Positions 7,753 to 16,042 of a stretch of DNA of 47,174 nt are shown piece after piece. Positions within the stretch are counted from its first letter, which is position 1. The number at the start of each line of letters is the position of its first letter. Under the pieces are notes generated by a model that was given only the letters and a program-made list of their open reading frames with translations, did not search any database and was not told where the DNA came from. Source of the stretch: a bacterium (GTDB taxonomy: Bacteria > Bacillota > Bacilli > Lactobacillales > Streptococcaceae); NCBI GenBank assembly GCA_905221545.1, contig CAJNDO010000013.1:1-47174 (forward strand), given 5' to 3'. A program made the translations under genes and the position numbers.

Positions 7753-8044
7753 GCAAAAGATAAGCAATCTCTTGGGACTCGCTCAGCGAGCAGGCCGAAT
7801 CATATCGGGTGAAGAACTGGTGGTCAAGGCCATTCAAGATGGCAAGGCTAAGTTGGTCTTTCTAGCCCATGATGCTGGACTCAATCTGACCAAGAAGATT
7901 CAAGATAAAAGTCATTATTATCAAGTAGAAATTGTAACCGTGTTTTCAACACTGGAATTAAGCATAGCAGTCGGGAAATCGAGAAAGGTTTTGGCTGTGA
8001 CAGATGCTGGATTTACAAAGAAAATGAGGTCTCTTATGGAATAG
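7745..8044 (+). CDS. ylxQ: YlxQ, L7Ae-family RNA-binding protein
   Basis: 99 residues of the L7Ae/L30e/S12e/Gadd45 family, which bind kink-turn RNAs. The conserved start [17 protein letters not shown] and the segment [11 protein letters not shown] are visible. It starts with TTG at 7745, eight bases inside the ylxR frame, and depends on translational coupling. It is the usual neighbour of infB in Firmicutes. Confidence 0.88.
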   Translation: MNKQKISNLLGLAQRAGRIISGEELVVKAIQDGKAKLVFLAHDAGLNLTKKIQDKSHYYQVEIVTVFSTLELSIAVGKSRKVLAVTDAGFTKKMRSLME

Positions 8045-8060
8045 AAGAGGAGGACATGAT

Positions 8061-10862
8061 TTGTCTAAGAAAAGATTGTACGAAATCGCAAAAGAACTTG
8101 GAAAAGAAAGTAAAGAAGTTGTAGCGCGTGCAAAAGAGTTGGGCTTGGATGTGAAAAGCCACTCATCAAGTGTGGAAGAAGCTGTCGCTGCAAAAATCGC
8201 TGCTAGCTTTAAGACTGCAGCTGCTCCGAAAGTAGAAGCAAAACCGGAAGCACCAAAAGCAGGTGCAGAAAAGAAAGCCGAAAAATCTGAGCAAGCTAAA
8301 CCAGCTGTAGCCAAGGAAGAGGCAAAAGCAGCTGAGCCAGTTGCTCCTAATACAGAAAAAGCAGCAGCTAAACCGCAAAGCCGTAATTTCAAGGCTGAAC
8401 GTGAAGCCCGTGCCAAAGAGCAGGCAGAGCGACGTAAGCAAAATAAGGGCAATAACCGTGACCAACAACAAAACGGCAACCGTCAGAAAAACGACGGCCG
8501 TAATGGTGGAAAACAAGGTCAAGGCAACCGCGACAACCGTCGCTTTAATGATCAAGCTAAAAAACAGCAAGGTCAGCAAAATCGTGGAAACGATCGCCGT
8601 CAGCAAGAGGACAAACGTCCAAATCAAGCGGCTCCACGCATTGACTTTAAAGCCCGTGCAGCAGCATTGAAAGCAGAGCAAAACGCAGAGTACGCTCGTT
8701 CAAGCGAGGAACGTTTCAAGCAGACTCAGGCTGCCAAAGAAGCCTTGGCTCAAGCTAACAAACGCAAGGAACCAGAGGAAATCTTTGAAGAAGCTGCTAA
8801 GTTAGCTGAACAAGCGCAACAAGCACAGCAAGTTCAAGCAGTGGTTGAAGTCGTTCCTGAGAAAAAAGAACCTGCAGTGGATACACGTCGTAAAAAACAA
8901 GCTCGACCAGACAAAAATCGTGACGATTATGATCATGAAGAAGATGGTCCTAGAAAACAACAAAAGAATCGAAGTAGTCAAAATCAAGTGAGAAATCAAA
9001 AGAATAGTAACTGGAATAACAACAAAAAGAACAAAAAAGGCAATAACAAGAATAACCGTAATCAGGCTCCAAAACCTGTTACAGAGCGTAAATTCCATGA
9101 ATTGCCAACAGAATTTGAATATACAGATGGTATGACTGTTGCGGAAATCGCAAAACGTATCAAACGTGAACCAGCTGAAATCGTTAAGAAACTCTTTATG
9201 ATGGGTGTCATGGCCACACAAAACCAATCCTTGGATGGGGAAACAATTGAACTCCTCATGGTGGATTATGGTATCGAAGCCAAACAAAAGGTTGAAGTGG
9301 ATAATGCCGACATCGAACGTTTCTTTGTCGAAGATGGTTATCTCAATGAAGATGAATTGGTTGAGCGTCCACCAGTTGTAACTATCATGGGACACGTTGA
9401 CCACGGTAAAACAACACTCTTGGATACCCTTCGTAATTCTCGTGTTGCAACAGGAGAAGCAGGTGGTATCACTCAGCATATCGGTGCCTACCAAATCGTT
9501 GAAAATGGCAAGAAGATCACCTTCCTTGATACACCTGGACACGCGGCCTTTACATCGATGCGTGCGCGTGGTGCATCTGTTACCGATATTACCATCTTGG
9601 TTGTAGCGGCAGATGACGGGGTTATGCCACAGACTATCGAAGCCATCAACCACTCAAAAGCAGCCAACGTTCCAATTATCGTAGCTATCAACAAGATTGA
9701 TAAACCAGGTTCCAACCCAGAACGTGTTATCGGTGAATTGGCAGAGCATGGAGTTATGTCAACTGCTTGGGGTGGAGATTCTGAATTTGTTGAAATCTCA
9801 GCTAAATTCAACCAAAACATCGAAGAATTGTTGGAAACAGTCCTTCTTGTAGCTGAAATCCAAGAACTCAAAGCAGACCCAACAGTTCGTGCGATCGGTA
9901 CAGTTATCGAAGCTCGCTTGGATAAAGGAAAAGGTGCGGTCGCAACCCTTCTTGTTCAACAAGGTACCTTGAATGTTCAAGACCCAATCGTTGTCGGAAA
10001 TACCTTCGGTCGTGTCCGTGCTATGACCAATGACCTTGGACGTCGTGTTAAGGTTGCTGGACCATCAACACCAGTGTCAATCACAGGTTTGAACGAAGCA
10101 CCGATGGCGGGTGACCACTTTGCCGTTTACGAGGATGAAAAATCTGCGCGTGCAGCAGGTGAAGAGCGTGCCAAACGTGCCCTCATGAAACAACGTCAAG
10201 CTACCCAACGTGTCAGCCTTGAAAACCTCTTTGATACGCTTAAAGCTGGTGAGCTTAAGTCAGTTAACGTTATCATAAAGGCCGACGTACAAGGTTCTGT
10301 TGAAGCCCTTTCTGCCTCACTTCAAAAGATCGACGTAGAAGGTGTCAAAGTTACCATCGTTCACTCAGCAGTCGGTGCCATCAATGAATCTGATGTGACT
10401 CTTGCCGAAGCTTCAAATGCTTTCATCGTTGGTTTCAACGTACGTCCTACACCACAAGCTCGCCAACAAGCAGAAGCTGACGATGTTGAAATCCGTCTCC
10501 ACAGCATTATCTATAAGGTTATCGAAGAGATGGAAGAAGCTATGAAAGGGATGCTTGACCCAGAATTCGAAGAAAAAGTTATCGGTGAAGCAGTTATCCG
10601 TGAAACCTTCAAGGTATCTAAAGTGGGAACTATCGGTGGATTCATGGTTATCAACGGTAAGGTTACCCGTGACTCTAAAGTACGTGTTATCCGTGACGGT
10701 GTTGTTATCTATGATGGCGAACTCGCAAGCTTGAAACACTACAAAGACGACGTCAAAGAAGTTACAAACGGTCGTGAAGGTGGATTGATGATTGACGGCT
10801 ACAATGATATCAAGACTGATGATGTGATTGAGGCATACGTCATGGAAGAAATCAAGAGATAA
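8061..10862 (+). CDS. infB: translation initiation factor IF-2
   Basis: 933 residues. IF-2 delivers fMet-tRNA to the 30S subunit and promotes subunit joining. An N-terminal IF2N module (1-50) is followed by a long, low-complexity Ala/Lys/Asn/Gln-rich linker (about 50-345), a second IF2N-like module, then the G domain: GHVDHGKT (about 443-450), DTPGH (about 489) and NKID (about 543). Domains II-IV follow. The start is TTG at 8061 after GAGGAGG. The linker base composition differs from the G domain because of its repeats. Confidence 0.97.
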   Translation: MSKKRLYEIAKELGKESKEVVARAKELGLDVKSHSSSVEEAVAAKIAASFKTAAAPKVEAKPEAPKAGAEKKAEKSEQAKPAVAKEEAKAAEPVAPNTEKAAAKPQSRNFKAEREARAKEQAERRKQNKGNNRDQQQNGNRQKNDGRNGGKQGQGNRDNRRFNDQAKKQQGQQNRGNDRRQQEDKRPNQAAPRIDFKARAAALKAEQNAEYARSSEERFKQTQAAKEALAQANKRKEPEEIFEEAAKLAEQAQQAQQVQAVVEVVPEKKEPAVDTRRKKQARPDKNRDDYDHEEDGPRKQQKNRSSQNQVRNQKNSNWNNNKKNKKGNNKNNRNQAPKPVTERKFHELPTEFEYTDGMTVAEIAKRIKREPAEIVKKLFMMGVMATQNQSLDGETIELLMVDYGIEAKQKVEVDNADIERFFVEDGYLNEDELVERPPVVTIMGHVDHGKTTLLDTLRNSRVATGEAGGITQHIGAYQIVENGKKITFLDTPGHAAFTSMRARGASVTDITILVVAADDGVMPQTIEAINHSKAANVPIIVAINKIDKPGSNPERVIGELAEHGVMSTAWGGDSEFVEISAKFNQNIEELLETVLLVAEIQELKADPTVRAIGTVIEARLDKGKGAVATLLVQQGTLNVQDPIVVGNTFGRVRAMTNDLGRRVKVAGPSTPVSITGLNEAPMAGDHFAVYEDEKSARAAGEERAKRALMKQRQATQRVSLENLFDTLKAGELKSVNVIIKADVQGSVEALSASLQKIDVEGVKVTIVHSAVGAINESDVTLAEASNAFIVGFNVRPTPQARQQAEADDVEIRLHSIIYKVIEEMEEAMKGMLDPEFEEKVIGEAVIRETFKVSKVGTIGGFMVINGKVTRDSKVRVIRDGVVIYDGELASLKHYKDDVKEVTNGREGGLMIDGYNDIKTDDVIEAYVMEEIKR

Positions 10863-10863
10863 T

Positions 10864-10966
10864 AGAGAAACGATAGCCGATTTGACTCGTCGTCAACAGC
10901 GCCTTGATGAACCCTCAGTTCTATCTAAGGCTTGTTTCCTAGATTCAAATGGCTCTAGTTCCTCTA
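10864..10966. repeat. ~105-bp imperfect inverted repeat between infB and rbfA (RUP-like or structured RNA)
   Basis: The 5' arm (10864-10886, TAGAG..AAC..AGCC..ATTTGA) pairs over about 20 positions with the 3' arm (10945-10966, TCAAAT..GGCT..GTT..CTCTA). A second stem inside pairs GCCTT (10902-10906) with AAGGC (10927-10931). Size and TA-containing ends resemble the 107-bp RUP miniature element of pneumococcus, but I cannot confirm the sequence match from memory. It could equally be a structured RNA in the operon. There is no ORF in it. Confidence 0.5.
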
Positions 10967-10978
10967 TCTAATAAAAAT

Positions 10979-11003
10979 AGCTAGGTCTGCTGGCCTAGCT
11001 TTT
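10979..11003 (+). terminator. weak terminator or attenuator upstream of rbfA
   Basis: Stem AGCTAGG (10979-10985) pairs with CCTAGCT (10994-11000), followed by only three further T. It lies 26 bases before the rbfA ATG with no obvious new promoter, so partial readthrough into rbfA is expected. Confidence 0.6.
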
Positions 11004-11028
11004 GGTTCAAAGTAGAGAAAGGAATATC

Positions 11029-11379
11029 ATGGCAAATCATTTCCGTACGGATCGTGTGGGCATGGAAATCAAGCGTGAAGTCAATGAGATTTTGCAAAAG
11101 AAAGTCCGTGATCCGCGTGTCCAAGGCGTGACCATCACAGATGTTCAGATGCTAGGTGACTTGTCTGTTGCTAAGGTTTACTACACCATTTTGAGTAACC
11201 TTGCTTCGGATAACCAAAAAGCTCAAATCGGGCTTGAAAAAGCGACTGGTACCATCAAACGTGAACTTGGTCGCAATTTGAAATTGTACAAAATCCCAGA
11301 TTTGACCTTCGTCAAAGACGAATCCATCGAATATGGAAATAAGATTGACGAGATGCTACGCAATCTGGATAAGAACTAA
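11029..11379 (+). CDS. rbfA: 30S ribosome-binding factor RbfA
   Basis: 116 residues from the ATG at 11029, which follows GAGAAAGGA. RbfA is a single KH-like domain protein needed for late 30S maturation and cold adaptation. The signature region [16 protein letters not shown] and the AKVYYTIL strand are visible. I rejected the longer TTG start at 11002 because it lacks a ribosome site and lies in the hairpin region. It ends the operon just before a strong terminator. Confidence 0.95.
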   Translation: MANHFRTDRVGMEIKREVNEILQKKVRDPRVQGVTITDVQMLGDLSVAKVYYTILSNLASDNQKAQIGLEKATGTIKRELGRNLKLYKIPDLTFVKDESIEYGNKIDEMLRNLDKN

Positions 11380-11381
11380 GG

Positions 11382-11403
11382 AAGAGGGGCAACCCTCTTT
11401 TTT
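11382..11403 (+). terminator. rho-independent terminator of the nusA-infB-rbfA operon
   Basis: Stem AAGAGGG (11382-11388), loop of four, CCCTCTT (11393-11399), then a run of T to 11403. It begins three bases after the rbfA stop. Confidence 0.9.
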
Positions 11404-11594
11404 GGTGGAGAAAAAGACAATAAAACATGCTGGCGGAATCTTTCTAGAATTAAACATTATTAAAAAGCTTTATAAAATTCAGCTTGTATGATAGTATAGG
11501 AATTGAAAAAGTGAGATAAAGCGATTTTTCAGAAATAACTAGCAAGACTGGTATTGTCAATATTTTAAAATGTAGTTAATTGAGGGAAGAGAAT

Positions 11595-11777
11595 ATGGGG
11601 CCTATCAAAGCTTTGGCTAAAATTTATGGGAATTACTTTTTGACCATGCAAGGTGTAAAAGTAATGAAAACGATAAAGAAAGATGACAATGTCGTTGTCG
11701 GTCTAGGGAAACTTTTTATTGCAGACAAGTTAATGGATACGGCTCGGTGGCTCATCAAGCCAGAGGAGAGAGAATGA
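11595..11777 (+). CDS. 60-residue hypothetical protein
   Basis: From the ATG at 11595 (preceded by GAGGGAAGAG) the product is MGPIKALAKIYGNYF through IKPEERE. It is amphipathic and basic with no clear membrane span and no family I recognise. Its TGA overlaps the ATG of the next small gene (ATGA), so the two are made together. A terminator after the pair closes a two-gene unit. Confidence 0.6.
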   Translation: MGPIKALAKIYGNYFLTMQGVKVMKTIKKDDNVVVGLGKLFIADKLMDTARWLIKPEERE

Positions 11778-11926
11778 AATTTTTTTGGGGTCTTCTTGCC
11801 ATTATTTTTATCAAACCGATTATTGGAATTGTGAAATTCCTGTGGATGATCATCTCTTTTGCATTCCAATTATTATTTTACAAGCTATTATTTAAGCTAT
11901 TGGATTGGCTCTTTAAATTTTTTTAG
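11774..11926 (+). CDS. 50-residue hydrophobic membrane peptide
   Basis: ATG at 11774 overlaps the previous stop. The product is almost entirely hydrophobic with many Phe and Leu (for example WMIISFAFQLLF), and probably spans the membrane once or twice. Coupled to the 60-residue gene and followed at once by a terminator. The layout of a small soluble basic protein plus a small hydrophobic protein is seen in toxin-antitoxin and stress-peptide pairs, but nothing here proves such a role. Confidence 0.55.
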   Translation: MKFFWGLLAIIFIKPIIGIVKFLWMIISFAFQLLFYKLLFKLLDWLFKFF

Positions 11927-11948
11927 GTGGTAATTCAAGTCTAGGAGA

Positions 11949-11977
11949 ACTAGCAGGTTTTGTACTGCTAGTTTTTT
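11949..11977 (+). terminator. rho-independent terminator after the small-protein pair
   Basis: Stem ACTAGCAG (11949-11956) pairs with CTGCTAGT (11965-11972), followed by TTTTT. Confidence 0.88.
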
Positions 11978-11991
11978 AATCTCTTTCCATA

Positions 11992-12000
11992 TGGTATAAT
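11992..12000 (+). promoter_or_regulatory. extended -10 promoter upstream of the BOX and the DUF1858 gene
   Basis: TGGTATAAT (11992-12000) is a consensus extended -10 with no good -35. Transcription from it would read through the BOX element at 12019-12174 as a structured leader before the gene at 12194. Confidence 0.6.
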
Positions 12001-12018
12001 ATAAGCAGTAAAATCATT

Positions 12019-12174
12019 TTATACTCTTCGAAAATCTCTTCAAACCACGTCAGCTTCACCTTGCCGTAGGTATGGTTACTGACTTCGTCAGTTCTATCCA
12101 CAACCTCAAAACACTGTTTTGAGCAACCTGCGGCTAGCTTCCAAATTTGATCTTTGATTTTCATTGAGTATTAG
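12019..12174 (-). repeat. BOX element (A1-B1-C1), reverse orientation
   Basis: On the plus strand it runs TATACTCTTCGAAAATC (boxA end) through GTATGGTTACTGACTTCG, one boxB (about 12076-12122) and the boxC end (TTTTCATTGAGTATTA). It has about 80-90 percent identity by eye to the BOX at 3183-3382 and 31021-31176. It sits between a promoter and the DUF1858/DUF438 operon, so it forms part of that leader RNA and could affect its expression or stability, as described for some pneumococcal BOX copies. Confidence 0.88.
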
Positions 12175-12193
12175 AACATACATGGAGGTCATT

Positions 12194-12427
12194 ATGGACA
12201 ATATCATCGATGTGTCAATTCCTGTTGCAGAAGTGGTGGACAAGCATCCAGAAGTCTTGGAAATCTTAGTAGAGCTGGGTTTTAAACCTCTAGCCAATCC
12301 CTTGATGCGCAATACCGTCGGGCGCAAAGTATCGCTTAAGCAGGGTTCTAAGCTTGAAGGAACTCCTATGGATAAGATTGTTCGTACGCTGGAAGCAAAT
12401 GGCTACGAAGTGATTGGATTAGACTAA
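12194..12427 (+). CDS. DUF1858 domain protein
   Basis: 77 residues from the ATG at 12194 (site GGAGG at 12184-12188). The pattern VAEVVDKHPEVLEILVELGF followed by NPLMRNTVGR is that of DUF1858, a small helical domain often found fused or adjacent to hemerythrin-like or ScdA/RIC-type proteins. Its TAA overlaps the ATG of the DUF438 gene (TAATG). The two probably act together in redox or nitrosative-stress sensing; that function is inferred from family context. Confidence 0.8.
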   Translation: MDNIIDVSIPVAEVVDKHPEVLEILVELGFKPLANPLMRNTVGRKVSLKQGSKLEGTPMDKIVRTLEANGYEVIGLD

Positions 12428-13761
12428 TGGCAGATGAACGGATTCATGTCCTACGGGATATTTTGTTAGAATTGCACAATGGCGCTTCTCCTGAGTCGGT
12501 TCAAGAGCGCTTTGATGCGACCTTTACAGGTGTGTCGGCCATTGAGATTTCCCTCATGGAGCACGAGCTGATGAACTCAGACTCAGGTGTCACCTTTGAA
12601 GATGTCATGGAGCTCTGTGACGTCCATGCCAATCTTTTTAAAAATGCTGTTAAGGGCGTCGAAGTAGAGGATACCGAACACCTTGGCCACCCAGTTCGGG
12701 TCTTCAAGGATGAAAATCTGGCTCTCCGCGCTGCCTTGATTCGCATTCGGAGATTGCTAGATACCTATGAGTCTATGGAAGACGAGGAAATGCTGGCAGA
12801 GATGCGTAAGGGGTTAGTCCGTCAGATGGGCCTTTTGGGTCAATTTGATATCCATTACCAACGTAAAGAAGAACTCTTCTTTCCTATCATGGAGCGCTAT
12901 GGACACGATTCACCTCCTAAGGTCATGTGGGGAGTGGATGATCAGATCAGGGAGCTCTTTCAAATAGCTCTAGCGACAGCTAAGTCATTGCCAGAAGTGC
13001 CGATTTCTACTGTAAAAGAAGATTTTGAAGCCTTTGCGACAGAGTTTGAAAGTATGATTTTCAAGGAAGAGTCCATCCTCCTCATGATTCTCCTTGAGTC
13101 CTTTACCCAAGATGACTGGCTTCAGATTGCGGAGGAGAGCGATTCCTACGGCTATGCCATCATCCGTCCGTCTGAGAAATGGGTGCCAGAAAGACAGAGT
13201 TTTGTTGAGGAAAAGAGCGAAGAGGAGCCTATTCAGCTAGAAACGGCTGAAGGTCAAGTTCAGCAAGTGATTGATACGCCTGAAGGTCAGTTTACTATTA
13301 CCTTTACTCCTAAGGAAAAGGAAGCAGTGCTGGATCGCCATAGTCAACAGGCTTTTGGCAATGGCTATCTCTCGGTTGAGCAGGCAAATCTCATCCTCAA
13401 TCATCTTCCTATGGAGATTACCTTTGTTAATAAAGACGACATTTTTCAGTATTACAATGACAATGCGCCAGCTGATGAGATGATTTTCAAACGGACACCG
13501 TCCCAAGTCGGACGCAATGTTGAACTCTGCCATCCGCCTAAGTATTTGGACAAGGTAAAGACCATCATGAAGGGGCTTCGTGAAGGAGTCAAGGACAAGT
13601 ATGAAATGTGGTTCAAGTCTGAGTCGCGAGGCAAGTTTGTCCACATCACCTATGCCGCAGTACACGATGAAAACGGTGAATTCCAAGGAGTGCTGGAGTA
13701 TGTTCAGGATATCCAGCCCTACCGAGAGATTGACACGGACTATTTCCGTGGATTAGAATAA
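12427..13761 (+). CDS. DUF438 / hemerythrin-like / PAS domain protein
   Basis: 444 residues. The N-terminal DUF438 domain spans about 10-80, a hemerythrin-like four-helix part follows (about 85-240, with HYQRKEELFFPIMERYGH, an H-x3-EE-x2-FP iron-ligand pattern), and the C-terminal part (about 300-440) is PAS-like and ends DIQPYREIDTDYFRGLE. The family is predicted to bind a di-iron centre and perhaps haem at the PAS domain, and so to sense oxygen or NO. There is no output domain, so the partner is unknown. Coupled to the DUF1858 gene. Confidence 0.8.
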   Translation: MADERIHVLRDILLELHNGASPESVQERFDATFTGVSAIEISLMEHELMNSDSGVTFEDVMELCDVHANLFKNAVKGVEVEDTEHLGHPVRVFKDENLALRAALIRIRRLLDTYESMEDEEMLAEMRKGLVRQMGLLGQFDIHYQRKEELFFPIMERYGHDSPPKVMWGVDDQIRELFQIALATAKSLPEVPISTVKEDFEAFATEFESMIFKEESILLMILLESFTQDDWLQIAEESDSYGYAIIRPSEKWVPERQSFVEEKSEEEPIQLETAEGQVQQVIDTPEGQFTITFTPKEKEAVLDRHSQQAFGNGYLSVEQANLILNHLPMEITFVNKDDIFQYYNDNAPADEMIFKRTPSQVGRNVELCHPPKYLDKVKTIMKGLREGVKDKYEMWFKSESRGKFVHITYAAVHDENGEFQGVLEYVQDIQPYREIDTDYFRGLE

Positions 13762-13770
13762 GGAGAAAAA

Positions 13771-14025
13771 ATGAGTTACGAACAAGAATTTATGAAGGAA
13801 TTTGAAGCTTGGGTCAATACCCAGATTATGATCAACGACATGGCGCACAAGGAAAGCCAAAAAGTCTACGAAGAAGACCAAGACGAGCGTGCCAAAGATG
13901 CCATGATTCGCTACGAAAGCCGTTTGGATGCTTATCAGTTCTTGCTTGGTAAGTTTGAAAATTTCAAGGCAGGTAAGGGATTCCATGATTTGCCAGAAGG
14001 TTTGTTTGGTGAGAGAAATTATTAA
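13771..14025 (+). CDS. DUF1912 family protein
   Basis: 84 residues beginning MSYEQEFMKEFEAWVNTQI and ending FGERNY, a small, mostly helical, acidic protein found in streptococci and lactococci as DUF1912. The ATG follows AAGGAG with nine bases between it and the previous stop, so it belongs to the DUF1858-DUF438 operon. No function is known. Confidence 0.75.
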   Translation: MSYEQEFMKEFEAWVNTQIMINDMAHKESQKVYEEDQDERAKDAMIRYESRLDAYQFLLGKFENFKAGKGFHDLPEGLFGERNY

Positions 14026-14080
14026 ACGAGATAGATTCTTGATTTTTTACTAAAATCTTGATAGAATATTTATATTAAAT

Positions 14081-14103
14081 CCTTGTCAGAACAGGGGTTT
14101 TTT
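14081..14103 (+). terminator. rho-independent terminator after the DUF1912 gene
   Basis: Stem CCTTGT (14081-14086) pairs with ACAGGG (14091-14096, one G-U pair), followed by a run of six T. Confidence 0.75.
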
Positions 14104-14120
14104 ATTGAAAGGATTTTATC

Positions 14121-14516
14121 ATGTCAAAGAAACTCAATCGTAAAAAACAATTACGAAATAGCCTCCGTCGCGCAGGTGCCTTTTCAAGTACTGTGACTAA
14201 GGTTGTAGAAGAGACAAAGAAAGTCGTAAAACGTGCAGAACAGTCAGCAAGCCAAGCTGGTAAAGCTGTTTCTAAAAAAGTTGAACAAGCAGTAGAAGCT
14301 ACCAAAGAGCAAGCTCAAAAAGTAGCCAATTCTGTAGAAGATTTTGCAGCAAATTTGGGTGGACTTCCACTTGACCGTGCCAAAACTTTCTACGATGAAG
14401 GAATCAAGTCTGCTTCAGATTTCAAAAACTGGACTGAAAAAGAACTTCTTGCCTTGAAAGGAATCGGCCCAGCTACTATTAAGAAATTGAAAGAAAACGG
14501 CATCAAGTTCAAGTAA
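14121..14516 (+). CDS. helix-hairpin-helix protein with basic coiled-coil N-terminus
   Basis: 131 residues. Residues 1-75 are very rich in Lys, Ala, Glu and Gln and look like a basic coiled coil (for example KVVEETKKVVKRAEQ). The C-terminal 50 residues hold a helix-hairpin-helix motif (LLALKGIGPATIKKLKENGI) of the type that binds DNA backbone without sequence specificity. It resembles small nucleoid-associated or competence-related DNA binders, but I do not recognise a named gene. The ATG follows GAAAGGA. Confidence 0.7.
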   Translation: MSKKLNRKKQLRNSLRRAGAFSSTVTKVVEETKKVVKRAEQSASQAGKAVSKKVEQAVEATKEQAQKVANSVEDFAANLGGLPLDRAKTFYDEGIKSASDFKNWTEKELLALKGIGPATIKKLKENGIKFK

Positions 14517-14529
14517 TCTTTCTTGTGCC

Positions 14530-14775
14530 TTGCATTTCCGAAAAAATCTTGCTACAATAGAGCCATTAGAGGTGTTTTGAATCCCACATTTTACAGAAAG
14601 TGGCGGCGCTGAGAAGTCCACAAATGTGTCAAAACTAGTTGCTAATGGATGAAAAATTGAAATAAAAGTGTCTTTTTGTTTTAAAGACTAGAGTTGCGGG
14701 CAACTGCCCGAAATTGGGTGGTACCGCGGATAAATACATTCGTCCCTGTCATGTAGATGGCAGGGCTTTTCTTTT
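14530..14775 (+). promoter_or_regulatory. valine T-box riboswitch with its promoter
   Basis: Promoter: -35 TTGCAT (14530-14535), 17-bp spacer, -10 TACAAT (14553-14558). Stem I is closed by CCATTAG (14563-14569) and CTAATGG (14642-14648). The internal loop on its 3' side holds GTT (14638-14640), a valine codon. The T-box sequence AATTGGGTGGTACCGCGG spans 14712-14729. A terminator stem CCCTGTC (14744-14750)/GGCAGGG (14759-14765) with a T-run follows. Uncharged tRNA-Val would favour the antiterminator and expression of the downstream genes, including valS. Confidence 0.9.
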
Positions 14776-14799
14776 GCGTCTTAGTAAAAGGAGGTTGTT

Positions 14800-15378
14800 A
14801 TGAAGCAATCTTTTAAAACAAGTAAACTCTACTATGGATTTCCTATCTTCATTTTGGGGTATCAGGATCAGAATTTTGGGCAGAATATCACGACCTGCAG
14901 TTCCTCTTATAGCTTGGGAGATTGGCTAGTCATCGGTGTCGGAGCTGAGGAAAATGCGGCTGAGCAAATCAAGCATTACCAGAAGTTTACTGTGAATATC
15001 CCTGATAAAAAACTCATGCTCGAGATGGAGCAGGCTGGTTTTATCAGCCATCGAGAGAAATTGAAACATCTGGGGCTAGACTACGAGGTTTCTGAACAGA
15101 CTCAGGCACCGATTTTAAAGGACTGTCCAGTAGTATTGGATTGTCAAGTAGATCGGATTATCGAGGAAGATGGAATCTGTCATATCTTTGCCAAGATTAT
15201 TGAACGACTAGCTGATCCAGAACTTTTGGATGATAAGGGGCATTTTAAGAATGACCGTTTTGCGCCGACTTACTTTATGGGGGATGGCCACCAGCGCGTT
15301 TATCGTTATTTAGATGACCGAGTAGACCCTATGGGGAGCTTCATTAAGAAAGCGAGGCAAAAGGATGGCAAGAACTGA
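14800..15378 (+). CDS. flavin reductase family protein
   Basis: 192 residues of the flavin reductase-like (DIM6/NTAB, FMN-binding split-barrel) family, with GLDYEVSEQT in the middle and the tail VDPMGSFIKKARQKDGKN. It starts at ATG after AAAGGAGG and is the first gene after the valine T-box, so its expression should depend on valyl-tRNA charging. Why a flavoprotein lies in a valS operon is unknown. The gene's stop lies inside a truncated GNAT frame. Confidence 0.75.
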   Translation: MKQSFKTSKLYYGFPIFILGYQDQNFGQNITTCSSSYSLGDWLVIGVGAEENAAEQIKHYQKFTVNIPDKKLMLEMEQAGFISHREKLKHLGLDYEVSEQTQAPILKDCPVVLDCQVDRIIEEDGICHIFAKIIERLADPELLDDKGHFKNDRFAPTYFMGDGHQRVYRYLDDRVDPMGSFIKKARQKDGKN

Positions 15379-15448
15379 ACTGCCAGAACGCTTGGAAACA
15401 GAGCGTCTCATTTTACGAGTCCGGACTGTGACGGATGCTGAGGAGTGA
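15365..15448 (+). pseudogene. truncated GNAT acetyltransferase N-terminus
   Basis: The ATG at 15365 opens a frame reading MARTELPERLETERLILRVR, then TVTDAEE and a stop at 15446-15448. The motif LETERLILR-x-R is the typical first strand of RimJ/RimL-type GNAT acetyltransferases, which are normally about 170-190 residues long. Only 27 codons remain and the next gene begins at once, so the rest was deleted. It overlaps the end of the flavin reductase gene by 14 bases. Confidence 0.75.
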
Positions 15449-15463
15449 GTGGGAGGTGATTTG

Positions 15464-16042
15464 ATGCATCTTTTCATCATTGGTGCTCCAGCCTCAGGAA
15501 AAATGACGATTGGTCAAGAACTGTCTCGACTGACGGATTCTACCCTCTTTTATAACCATCAAGCCATCGATTTTGCACTAGAAATCTATCAGGACTACAC
15601 AGAGGAAATGTGGGAATTTGTTCGTGGAATTACCTTTTCTTTCCTTGGAGCTAGCGCTCGGAATCAGCGATCTGTGATTTTAACAGACGTGATTGATTTT
15701 TCAAATCAGTACCAGCTGATGTATTTGAAGCAAATTCAGGATTTGTTGAATGGCTATCATCAAGAGCTTCTTTTTGTTGAATTGAAAACAAGCCTTGAAG
15801 AGCGCTTACGTCGAAATCGAACGGAGAATCGATTAAAGCATAAACCCTTAAAACGACATATTGAGGTATCTGAAAGAGAAATTTTAGAGACAGCTGAAAC
15901 ACTTCAATTAAATTCCCAACATCAACCGAATGAGTTGCACCACTACCTTAAAATAAATAATACGAATCTGTCTGCAGAAGAAACTGCTAAGCAGATTCAA
16001 GATAAAATGAATACAATAGAGAAAGGACAAACACATGTCTAA
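15464..16042 (+). CDS. P-loop kinase-like (AAA/shikimate-kinase-like) protein
   Basis: 192 residues starting [29 protein letters not shown] is a Walker A loop. The segment [14 protein letters not shown] resembles the lid region of small-molecule kinases. The substrate is unknown. I chose the ATG at 15464, five bases after GGGAGGTGA, over the GTG at 15449. Its stop overlaps the valS start by eight bases, so it is coupled to valS and under the T-box. Confidence 0.75.
   Translation: MHLFIIGAPASGKMTIGQELSRLTDSTLFYNHQAIDFALEIYQDYTEEMWEFVRGITFSFLGASARNQRSVILTDVIDFSNQYQLMYLKQIQDLLNGYHQELLFVELKTSLEERLRRNRTENRLKHKPLKRHIEVSEREILETAETLQLNSQHQPNELHHYLKINNTNLSAEETAKQIQDKMNTIEKGQTHV

Noticed and set aside
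6784..9871. Long antisense frames over nusA and infB
   Set aside because: They arise from codon bias of the highly expressed genes on the other strand and show no motifs or ribosome sites.
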